From: Komagataeibacter medellinensis NBRC 3288
Lineage (GTDB): Bacteria; Pseudomonadota; Alphaproteobacteria; Acetobacterales; Acetobacteraceae
NCBI RefSeq assembly: GCF_000182745.2
Contig: NC_016027.1
Coordinates: forward strand, 1,603,501-1,667,500
DNA: 64,000 bases
Reading direction: 5' to 3'
Positions 46,053-53,548 of the stretch are shown one piece after another. The notes under the pieces are model-generated. The model ran no database searches and had not been told where the DNA came from. It was given only the letters and a program-made list of their open reading frames with translations. The first letter of the stretch is position 1. Every line of letters starts with the position of its first letter. Position numbers and translations under genes: made by a program.

Positions 46053-48242
46053 TCAGAAAGACTGCGAGATACCGGTCAGGATGGTACGGCGCAGCCCGTA
46101 TTGCGGCGCACCCACGCCAATGCCCGTGCCGCTGCGCAGCATATAGGGGTGATCGAACAGGTTGGTCACATCCAGCCGCAACTGCGTGGTACGCAGGAAG
46201 CAGGAATGAAACAGGTCACGGAAAGACTGCACGACCGACATGTTGAAGGTGGCGTATTGCGGGATCACGCCCCCGTTGGGTATATCCGAATCCTGCCGCA
46301 GCCCGCTACCGTACACCATGGTGGCCGAAAGACGTGTCGGGTGCCCGGTACGGTGAAAGAACGTGTAGGCGCCCCCTGCCGAGGCCGTCCACCGCTGGTC
46401 ATGATCGAGGTGAATCCAGCGCTGGCTGATATAGGCCAGATCATCGGACGCGAAATTGAACTGGGCGCTGGTAATATCCTTGCCGATGGCGCGCGACCAC
46501 GCAAAATTGCCATAAAGCGAAAATGGCCCACGGTCATAGGCGGTCGAGAATTCGTAGCCATTGACCTGTCCGCGCCGGTAATTGAAGCCTGACAGGATGA
46601 TCGGCGCGCCGAACTGCCCCTCGTCAATCAGGTTATGGGCAATCTTGTAATAGGCATCGAACGACACGCGCCATCCGGGCAGAATGGTCTGCTCGAAGCC
46701 TGCATCAAAATAATGGTCGCGCTCGGCCTTGACCGTGCTGCTGCCATTTGATGCCGCGGCACCGGATGTATTGGTGAACTGCTGCAGGTCGGAACCACCC
46801 ACCACCTCGAACGGCGGCGGGGTGAAATAGCGTGAATACCCCGCATGCAGCACGCCGCCTTTCCACGCGCGCCACACCACGTTGATACGCGGGCTGAGTT
46901 GGTGTTCGTTGGTGTATTCGCCCACACCATCGAAGCGCAGGCCGTAATTGACCGTGACGTTGCGCAACGGTCGCCATTCATCCTGCACATACAGGCCATA
47001 GATATCACCTGTGCGGCCATTACCCGTGTGGATGCTGACCTGCTGGTCATTAGCATCGAACACCGTGGCATCCGCCTTGGTGATGTTGCGCTCGGCAAAG
47101 ACCTGGAAGCCAAAGCGAATGGTATGGTCGGGGCGCACCCGCCATGTCACGTCACTCTGGGTACCGGTTGACATGACCGAACGCTCGGCATGCTGGCTTA
47201 TGCCCATATAGGCCAGATCGCCCATGTTGGGATCGGGGCTGTAGCCAAGGCTGCTGTAGCGCGAGAAGACCGATGTCTGTAGTGAGAACGCACCGATTTC
47301 CTTCTGCAGCGACAGGATGGCGAAATCGGTGATTTCCTTCTGGTGTTCATTCAGGTCGCCACTGGCCGGCGCGTTGGGCAGCAGTGCCGTGTAGTTCTGG
47401 TCAAACATCGGCTGGCCGCCGTTGTTGGGCAACTGGTATTCGGCATTCGATACCCCGGCAATCAGGCTGAGACGCGTGTTCTCATCCACCGTGTACCGCA
47501 GGTGCCCCAGAAAATGGTACTGGTTGCTCAGGTCATGCGGTGCATTGAACGATGCGGTCGTGTTCTCGATGCCCACCCGGTCATGCACATAGTCGGCGGT
47601 AAAGAAGTAATCCCACTTGCCATGCTGCCCGCCATACTGGACGGAGGGGAAGAAATAGTCCCGTGCACCGCCATAGATCGACACATTGCCGCCCTGGTTG
47701 GTTGTGCCATTCTTGGTGGTGATGTCCACCACAGCCGCCTGCAGGAAGCCGTACTGCACCGGCAACGCCCCGGTGGAAAGCGACAGGTTATCGGCAAAGC
47801 GGGTCATGAGCGTCTGGCCGAACACGTTCATGCCTTCGGGCAGTTGCACGCCATCGAGGCGGAACTGCACCTCGTTATGATCACCACGCACATGGATCTG
47901 GCCATAACTGTCCTGTGCCACGCCGGGAGCCTGCAGCAACACGCTGTTTAACCCGGCATTATCGCCACCGGGAATGGTTTCCAGCGCCTTGCGGCTGAAG
48001 GCATGCACCGTGGCCCCGGTAGAGGGCTGGAGTTGTACCCGCGCGCGGTCAAGCCGGGCGGTTACGGTCATGGTTTCAGGTGCGGAGGACAGATGGGTCA
48101 ACCCCTCTTCCTGTTCCGTAGTGGTGGGGGTGGCAGTGGTCATGACATCCTGCCCCATTGCGCTGGCAATGGGGGTGAGAATGGTCATGGCCAGCAGCAT
48201 GGCAGGCGAATGGGAACGGGTGGAAAACCGTAAGCGCATCAT
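46053..48242 (-). CDS. TonB-dependent outer-membrane receptor
   Basis: 729 residues. A signal peptide (to about residue 30) leads to the plug domain: TVHAFSRKALETIPGGDNAGLNSVLLQAPGV, DGVQLPEG and VDITTKNG. The 22-strand barrel follows, ending with Phe as outer-membrane proteins do (RRTILTGISQSF). ETMTVTARLDRAR near residue 56 may be the TonB box. The ligand is not evident; no siderophore, vitamin B12 or sugar uptake genes adjoin. MMRLRF gives two possible ATG starts, 48242 and 48239. Confidence 0.88.
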   Translation of the reverse strand: MMRLRFSTRSHSPAMLLAMTILTPIASAMGQDVMTTATPTTTEQEEGLTHLSSAPETMTVTARLDRARVQLQPSTGATVHAFSRKALETIPGGDNAGLNSVLLQAPGVAQDSYGQIHVRGDHNEVQFRLDGVQLPEGMNVFGQTLMTRFADNLSLSTGALPVQYGFLQAAVVDITTKNGTTNQGGNVSIYGGARDYFFPSVQYGGQHGKWDYFFTADYVHDRVGIENTTASFNAPHDLSNQYHFLGHLRYTVDENTRLSLIAGVSNAEYQLPNNGGQPMFDQNYTALLPNAPASGDLNEHQKEITDFAILSLQKEIGAFSLQTSVFSRYSSLGYSPDPNMGDLAYMGISQHAERSVMSTGTQSDVTWRVRPDHTIRFGFQVFAERNITKADATVFDANDQQVSIHTGNGRTGDIYGLYVQDEWRPLRNVTVNYGLRFDGVGEYTNEHQLSPRINVVWRAWKGGVLHAGYSRYFTPPPFEVVGGSDLQQFTNTSGAAASNGSSTVKAERDHYFDAGFEQTILPGWRVSFDAYYKIAHNLIDEGQFGAPIILSGFNYRRGQVNGYEFSTAYDRGPFSLYGNFAWSRAIGKDITSAQFNFASDDLAYISQRWIHLDHDQRWTASAGGAYTFFHRTGHPTRLSATMVYGSGLRQDSDIPNGGVIPQYATFNMSVVQSFRDLFHSCFLRTTQLRLDVTNLFDHPYMLRSGTGIGVGAPQYGLRRTILTGISQSF

Positions 48243-48573
48243 GGCAGGGCGGCCTCACATCCAGAAAAGTGATTTCGGGAGGCGCAGCCTTATTTGGTAC
48301 AATATAACATAACAATCAAAAAAAGCCGTCAGCCGCATGCCTTTTACGCAATGTTGTATTTATGCAACACAAACCCTGCTCGACCCAGTGCGTGCAGCCG
48401 GCACCAGCCCCGAAACCAGAATTTTCATTGTCATGATGACCGGATGGAACACCGCATGACAGCCCGGCCTTACGCCTGTGGCACAAGGCGGACGGAGGTC
48501 ATCATCGGCAGTCCGGTGCAGGAAGGGGATAAAAAATGTAATGGAAACTGCCAGTCAGGACCGGCAGCAGGGT
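48243..48573. other. Intergenic region between the TonB receptor and TetR genes
   Basis: 331 bases with no convincing gene. An inverted repeat TGTTG-TATTTATG-CAACA (48352-48369) lies upstream of the receptor and could be an operator, but there is no regulator match. The AT-rich stretch at 48290-48325 (minus strand TTGATT...TATATT) may hold the receptor promoter. Both readings are weak. Confidence 0.3.
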
Positions 48574-49272
48574 TCAGTCTGGCGCGTGTTCCATGACAAG
48601 GGGGGGCAGGCGCGGGTCTTCACGCATATAGGCGTTGAGGAATGTCCTGACAGCGGAACGGGCGATGAAGGTGATGTGCGCCTCATCCGTATTGACCGGC
48701 AGTTGCATGCGCGCGCGCGCCGCGATACGCGTCTGGCACAGCGCGTAAAACTGTTCTGCCGCGAAAACGGGGTCGGGAATGTTCAGCACACCCGCATCGT
48801 TATGCTGCATAAGCCATGCGGAAAGGATGTTGATGGCCTTCTGCGGGCCATGTTTCCAGAATGTCTCCGCCAGGGCAGGAAAATTGCCTGCTTCCGAGAT
48901 GATGATTCGGTTAAGCATGAGCGAAAGCGGCGATGTGAACAGGCGAACCATGGCTACGGCCAGATGGTCGAGCGATTCCGTAAGGTTTGCCCCCTCATCT
49001 ATCCGGCTGAACAGAAGCGGCATCTTCTCGCATGCGCACTGTTCTACAAAGGCGGAGAACAGCGTGGCCTTGCTATCAAAATAATTGTACAATGTTCCCT
49101 TCGAGACCCCGGCATCACGTGCAATGCCCGACATGCTGGCTCCCTCGTAGCCATGTTCGGCAAAAACGCGCGCGGCACCCGCCAGTATCTGCGCGCGTTT
49201 GGCGGCCGAAGCCCCCGAAAGCACGCAATCTTCCGCCTGTACCTGACGTGGCCGGTCTGCCGTGGTGTCCAT
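48574..49272 (-). CDS. TetR/AcrR-family transcriptional regulator
   Basis: 232 residues from ATG 49272; ATG 49281 would add three. The N-terminal helix-turn-helix is clear: ILAGAARVFAEHGYEGASMSGIARDAGVSKGTLYNYFDSKATLFSAFVE. The ligand-binding half is all-helical. It is divergent from the outer-membrane channel gene at 49443, and a perfect palindrome lies at 49348-49366, making that channel the likely target together with its own gene. Confidence 0.9.
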   Translation of the reverse strand: MDTTADRPRQVQAEDCVLSGASAAKRAQILAGAARVFAEHGYEGASMSGIARDAGVSKGTLYNYFDSKATLFSAFVEQCACEKMPLLFSRIDEGANLTESLDHLAVAMVRLFTSPLSLMLNRIIISEAGNFPALAETFWKHGPQKAINILSAWLMQHNDAGVLNIPDPVFAAEQFYALCQTRIAARARMQLPVNTDEAHITFIARSAVRTFLNAYMREDPRLPPLVMEHAPD

Positions 49273-49312
49273 TGAAATCATCCTGCTCCCAGTAGTCGGT
49301 GCGTACTTTCGA

Positions 49313-49366
49313 TTGACCCCGTGCGGAAAGCCGATAGGCTAGGGGACTGACCGAACTGATCGGTCA
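49313..49366 (+). promoter_or_regulatory. Promoter and TetR-type operator before the channel gene
   Basis: -35 TTGACC (49313-49318), 16-nt spacer, -10 TAGGCT (49335-49340). Directly downstream, TGACCGA-ACTGA-TCGGTCA (49348-49366) is a perfect 7-bp inverted repeat with a 5-bp centre, placed where a bound TetR dimer would block transcription start. Confidence 0.65.
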
Positions 49367-49442
49367 TTTCAGCCATGGTAGCGAAACCATGCACTGGAAT
49401 ACAGATTTATATTAACCATTTCAGGCACGACAGGGGGCCGCG

Positions 49443-51083
49443 TTGACAGGTAGGGGAATTTCATGGCGCACGGCTGTGGTTGGGTTGTCGGTCATGACCG
49501 CCGGGTGCGCGGTTGGCCCGAATTTCCACAAGCCCACACCGTGGACACCCAAGCAGTACAACGGTCCGGCCCATATAGCAGCCAATGGCAAGGACAGCCC
49601 CGCGCAAGTTGCAAGCCAGACCACACCCGATGACCCCGATACCGCATGGTGGACCCTGTTCCACGATGCCGAACTGAACAAACTAGAACAGCGCGTGGCC
49701 ACCGATAACCTTGATGTGCGCGCCTATGCCTACCGCATGGCCCAGAGCCGCGCGGAACTGCGCATTGCGGGCGCCGAGCGCTATCCCGGCCTGTCGGCCA
49801 GCGGCTCCTACGCCCGCCAGCAGTACAGCACCAAGATGCTGCAACGCATCGTGACCGATGTGGAAAGCGACCCCCAACTCGCCAACACCCCCGGCTTTTC
49901 CCAGTTTGCCCCCCAGCCCGGCGAGGCCAAGATCCCGCTGTTCAACCAGTGGCGCGACAGCGTGGATGCCACGTGGGAACTGGACCTGTGGGGCCGCGTA
50001 CGCCGTGAATACGAAGCCGCTGCCGCCAACACCCAGGCCGTGAACGAAGCCCGGCGCGGCATGCTGATCTCGCGCCAGTCGGAAGTGGCGCGGGACTACA
50101 TGGACCTGCGCAACACGCAGGAACAACTGCGCATTGTCATGGAAAACCGTGATGTGGCCAAATCCATGCTGGACCTGAACCAGCAGCGCTACACCAAGGG
50201 GCTGGCCAGCAATCTGGAAGTGGAGCAAGCTCGCGCGCAGTATGAAAATACGCTGGCACAGATCCCCCAGCTTGAGCAGCAGCTTGTGCTGCAGGTCAAC
50301 GCGCTAAGCCTGCTCATGGGCGCGCCCCCCCGCGCGCTGTCCGATGAACTGCTGAATGCTTCTGCCATTCCGCCCGTGCCGCCACGCGTGCCCGTGGGTG
50401 TGCCTTCCGAACTGGCACGCCGCCGCCCCGATATCCGCCGCGCGGAAGCCAACCTGCATGCCGCCATCGCCCAGGTGGGCGAAGCCGTGGCCGAGTTCTA
50501 CCCGCGCGTGACCATCAATGCAGGCTTTGGCTTTGAATCCCTGTCCTTCCGTGACCTGGGGTTCTGGAATGCCAAGGCATGGAATGTCGGCCCGTCCATC
50601 ACGCTGCCCCTGTTTCAGGGTGGCCGCCTGCGTGGGCAGTTGGAACTGCGCAAGGCCGCCCAGAAGGAAGCGGCCATCACTTACCAGAAAACCGTGCTCG
50701 GCGCCTGGCATGACGTGGATAATGCCCTGACCGCCTATACCGATGAACAGGTCCGCCATGATGATCTGGCCCAGCGCGTGGAAGCCAGCCACCACGCGCT
50801 GGCACTGGCGCAGGACCAGTACCGCAACGGCATGGTGACCTACCTGAGCGTGCTGGATACGCAACGCCAGTACCTGGCGGCTGAATCCGACCTGACCACC
50901 AGCACGGCCACCATATCGGGCAATCTGGTACGACTGTACAATGCATTGGGCGGCGGGTGGGAAACCACCTACCCCGAACCGGTCCCCCACGCAAAACGAG
51001 GCAGCGCACCAACAGCCCACCCAGCAGTCACGCCGACCCCGCAGGCGGCCGCTGGATCACCTTCCGTGCACCAGCGGGCCTGA
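49443..51083 (+). CDS. RND-type outer-membrane efflux channel (NodT family)
   Basis: 546 residues. A signal peptide with lipobox VMTAGC (Cys at 22) is followed by two OEP repeats: WWTLFHDAELNKLEQRVATDNLDVRAYAYRM and later ELARRRPDIRRAEANLHAAIAQVGEAVAEFYPRV. It ends with a Pro/Ala-rich tail of about 45 residues not usual in the family. The start is TTG 49443 with AGGGGG 6 nt upstream; no ATG precedes the signal peptide. No adaptor or pump gene is adjacent, so it must pair with a system encoded elsewhere. Confidence 0.85.
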   Translation: MTGRGISWRTAVVGLSVMTAGCAVGPNFHKPTPWTPKQYNGPAHIAANGKDSPAQVASQTTPDDPDTAWWTLFHDAELNKLEQRVATDNLDVRAYAYRMAQSRAELRIAGAERYPGLSASGSYARQQYSTKMLQRIVTDVESDPQLANTPGFSQFAPQPGEAKIPLFNQWRDSVDATWELDLWGRVRREYEAAAANTQAVNEARRGMLISRQSEVARDYMDLRNTQEQLRIVMENRDVAKSMLDLNQQRYTKGLASNLEVEQARAQYENTLAQIPQLEQQLVLQVNALSLLMGAPPRALSDELLNASAIPPVPPRVPVGVPSELARRRPDIRRAEANLHAAIAQVGEAVAEFYPRVTINAGFGFESLSFRDLGFWNAKAWNVGPSITLPLFQGGRLRGQLELRKAAQKEAAITYQKTVLGAWHDVDNALTAYTDEQVRHDDLAQRVEASHHALALAQDQYRNGMVTYLSVLDTQRQYLAAESDLTTSTATISGNLVRLYNALGGGWETTYPEPVPHAKRGSAPTAHPAVTPTPQAAAGSPSVHQRA

Positions 51084-51173
51084 AAACCGCGTTAAACGCT
51101 TGGCGTGTGTGCGCCATGCTAGTATAAGCCGCCCCGTTCCCCACTGGCTGGACCAGACCCGCCACAGGGAACC

Positions 51174-51608
51174 ATGGCGCAGGGACCAGTCATCATGATT
51201 ACATTGCCCCCCGATTATCGCCCTTCGGATGATGAGGAATTCATGAATCCGCAGCAGGTGGAATATTTCCGCCTCAAGCTGCTGAAATGGCGAGCCGACC
51301 TTCTTAAGGAAGCAGACGAAACACTTGCCAGCCTGTCCGAAGGTGGCATTCACGAAGCCGACATTACCGACCGGGCCAGCGTCGAGACTGACCGCGCACT
51401 TGAACTGCGCACCCGCGACCGGGCCCGCAAGCTGATCTCCAAGATCAACCAGGCCCTGCTGCGTATTGAGGCCGGCACCTATGGCTATTGTGAGGAAACG
51501 GGCGAGCCGATCGGCCTGAAACGGCTGGAAGCCCGCCCCATCGCCACCCTGTCGATTGAGGCGCAGGAACGCCACGAACGCATGGAGCGCATCCACCGCG
51601 ACGACTGA
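51174..51608 (+). CDS. dksA: DksA-type RNA polymerase-binding regulator with degenerate zinc finger
   Basis: 144 residues (ATG 51195 would give 137). The coiled-coil stem includes the loop DITDRASVETDRALELRTRDR, carrying the paired acidic residues placed in the polymerase secondary channel. The zinc-finger segment YGYCEETGEPIGLKRLEARPIATLSIEAQERHE keeps only one Cys (Cys106); the other three positions are Thr, Ser and Ala. Alphaproteobacterial DksA proteins with one Cys are known to work without zinc. It is located just upstream of tRNA-Thr. Confidence 0.9.
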   Translation: MAQGPVIMITLPPDYRPSDDEEFMNPQQVEYFRLKLLKWRADLLKEADETLASLSEGGIHEADITDRASVETDRALELRTRDRARKLISKINQALLRIEAGTYGYCEETGEPIGLKRLEARPIATLSIEAQERHERMERIHRDD

Positions 51609-51704
51609 CCTCGCCCCTGCCCCGGCCAGGCTCCCCAATTTGCCAAAAGGTGAGAAAAGGGGTTGCCAGCCGGGTCAGGAAAAGTTAGGAAGCGCGCATA
51701 CAGT

Positions 51705-51780
<76 letters not shown>

Positions 51781-51843
51781 TTTTTCTTTGGTTTTCAACG
51801 ACTTAGCCAAAGACTTTTTTCTCCAACCTTTTGAAAATACACT

Positions 51844-51921
51844 AGCACAGTCCTAGCACAGGATTTTTGGGCTTAGTAAAATCAAAGGGTTAGCGGTGGA
51901 AAAGCACAGTTTTAAGCACAG
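51844..51921 (+). promoter_or_regulatory. Possible integrase arm-type binding sites
   Basis: AGCACAG occurs at 51844-51850, 51855-51861, 51903-51909 and 51915-51921. The first two are in an 11-bp tandem repeat (CTAGCACAG) and the last two lie in the start of the integrase gene. The same heptamer stands at 57356-57362 near the right end, where it is followed by TTTTA as at 51903. Spacing near a turn of the helix suggests protein binding. Confidence 0.4.
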
Positions 51922-53131
51922 CCCCGAAGCACTCTCGAAAAAAGAGTGGGTTATTTTCCAAAGGTCAGGCACACAAAACTGGTCTGTGAGATTCTCTTTG
52001 CCGGGTCAGGGCCAGATACGCGAATCGCTTAAAACAGCAGATGAAGCTGAAGCCCATAGACGCGCAGCCAAGACATATTATGCGGCATTAGCCCGTGCGG
52101 AGGCTGGCCTTGAAGCCCGCGCGAAAACAGTCACACAGGTGATAGAGGAATACGTTAAGGCCAAGAGTCCTAAAGACACTCATGCCGCCTACCTCCGCCG
52201 CTATGTGGCTGATTTTTGTGGACGTAAAGAGGCGTCACACCTAACCACAAAGACATTGAGTAATTTCATCCCGTGGCGCAAAACCTACTGGATTACTGGC
52301 CCCGGTAAGGATTGTGATTTCATCACTTACATGCGGGCTGGCAAACGGATATCCCGACCAGTTCAACGAGTCGCTCCTAGTGATGCCACCCTTTATGGGG
52401 AAATGATTGTCCTCAAAAAGTTCCTCACCTATTGCCGGGATTTCGGCTATATCGTCGCGATTCCAGTTTTAGACCGGATAAAACCGAAGGATAATGCCAG
52501 GCCCTCTTTCTCCACACCTGAAATCGAAACGCTAATGGCAACAGCCTACAGGCGTATATTAGAAGCCCAGCCGCATCCGCGCGTAAGATATGACCGCACG
52601 ATGCTTTATGCCTTCATAGGCATAATGGTGGGCACAGGGATGCGGCCTACAGAGGCCCAAAAGCTGAAATGGGGGGATGTGCTTGGTTTTGACGCGAACA
52701 GCCCTTATGAGGGCCAGAAAGTCACTTTACGGGTATCAGGCAAAAACAAGCATAGGGCATTTATCCCTCAAGATAGCATCCTAACGGACCTTGGTTTGAT
52801 ATGGGGAATCCAGTCAACCATATGGGGTAGGCCACCTAACCCGTCTGACTACGTGTTTGCGGATGAACAAGCACAACACGTAAAGTCCTTTTCCGGGGGA
52901 CTTAATGCCCTGTTAGAGGCTTGCCATCTAAAAAAGGATTACAGAGGGGCAGATAGGACAGCCTATTCCTTCCGACATTATCACATAACACATATGCTTA
53001 ATATGAATGTGCCGATTTATAAATTAGCTAAAAACTGCGGGACATCCGTAGATATGATTGAGCGGTTTTATTCCCATGTGACCCTTGAAGGCATTAGGGA
53101 TGACTTGAGAATCAAAACGAGTTCATTTTGA
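51896..53131 (+). CDS. Tyrosine recombinase (integrase) of the tRNA-Thr element
   Basis: 411 residues. Catalytic residues are visible: Arg in GTGMRPTEAQKLKWGD (near residue 250), the YSFRHYHITHML box (His/Arg region near 360) and the final Tyr in MIERFYSHVTLEG (near 392). The N-terminal part has an arm-binding-like segment (WVIFQRSGTQNWSVRFSLPGQ) and a SAM-like core-binding domain. The start is GTG 51896 with AAAGGG upstream. It is transcribed away from the tRNA, the usual layout for tRNA-targeting integrases. Confidence 0.92.
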   Translation: MEKHSFKHSPEALSKKEWVIFQRSGTQNWSVRFSLPGQGQIRESLKTADEAEAHRRAAKTYYAALARAEAGLEARAKTVTQVIEEYVKAKSPKDTHAAYLRRYVADFCGRKEASHLTTKTLSNFIPWRKTYWITGPGKDCDFITYMRAGKRISRPVQRVAPSDATLYGEMIVLKKFLTYCRDFGYIVAIPVLDRIKPKDNARPSFSTPEIETLMATAYRRILEAQPHPRVRYDRTMLYAFIGIMVGTGMRPTEAQKLKWGDVLGFDANSPYEGQKVTLRVSGKNKHRAFIPQDSILTDLGLIWGIQSTIWGRPPNPSDYVFADEQAQHVKSFSGGLNALLEACHLKKDYRGADRTAYSFRHYHITHMLNMNVPIYKLAKNCGTSVDMIERFYSHVTLEGIRDDLRIKTSSF

Positions 53132-53253
53132 CACAAAGCCCCACACAAAGGTCATGTCAGAAACACTTTTCAAAAAACGACGCATACAGAAAAATAAGAG
53201 GTGGTTGCGTTAGGAGGTCGGGCTTTTTGGATTTTACCCCTATACCCCTACAG

Positions 53254-53410
53254 GTTATGAGCGTTCATTCTCAAGGGATTGAACCAACACCTGGTAAAAG
53301 GTTAGGGTGTTATCACCCTTAAATTCTTCCCAAAACCCCCTATTATATATAGGGGTTTCGGGGGGTTTTTAAGGGCCATTTTGTGTGGGTAACACCTAGA
53401 GGTTGAACGC
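53254..53410. repeat. 157-bp direct repeat, copy 1
   Basis: Matches 55936-56092 with only two substitutions (53332 A/G and 53339 C/A) and no indels. It contains hairpin potential at TAGGGTG-TTAT-CACCCTTA and at the ACCCC...GGGGT arms, and a 21-codon reading frame starting MSVHSQG. It lies between the integrase and the helicase/primase gene. Confidence 0.93.
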
Positions 53411-53416
53411 TTTTTT

Positions 53417-53548
53417 ACTAAATAAACATAACACCTATGCTGGCCGCATATAGGTTCTACTAAATAAGAGTGAATAATCGTTCTTTAGAACCCAGAAGTC
53501 GGCCAGCCTTCTGGGTTTTTTTTAACTTCTAACAAGAAAGATTATTCA
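53417..53548 (+). promoter_or_regulatory. Structured leader of the helicase/primase gene (candidate attenuator)
   Basis: Three elements. Hairpin 1, TATGC-TGGCC-GCATA, spans 53436-53450. An intrinsic terminator has the 10-bp stem AACCCAGAAG/CTTCTGGGTT (53489-53498 and 53508-53517) and a T8 run to 53523. An outer stem pairs 53471-53485 with 53534-53548 (TGAATAATC with GATTATTCA plus TTCTT with AAGAA) and covers the AAGAAAG ribosome binding site. The loop of hairpin 1 and the terminator loop are complementary over 8 nt (GCTGGCCG with CGGCCAGC). TACTAAATAA occurs twice (53417, 53458). Confidence 0.7.

Noticed and set aside
48352-48369. TGTTG-N8-CAACA as a Fur or other metal-regulator box for the TonB receptor
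   Set aside because: It does not match a Fur box, and the half-sites are too short to call.
51842-51861. Tandem CTAGCACAG as the start of a CRISPR-like array
   Set aside because: Only two units of 9 bp with 2-bp gaps; far too short and few, with no cas genes.
53128-53322. 64-codon frame after the integrase
   Set aside because: It overlaps the integrase end and runs into the direct repeat; it has no ribosome binding site and no plausible fold.
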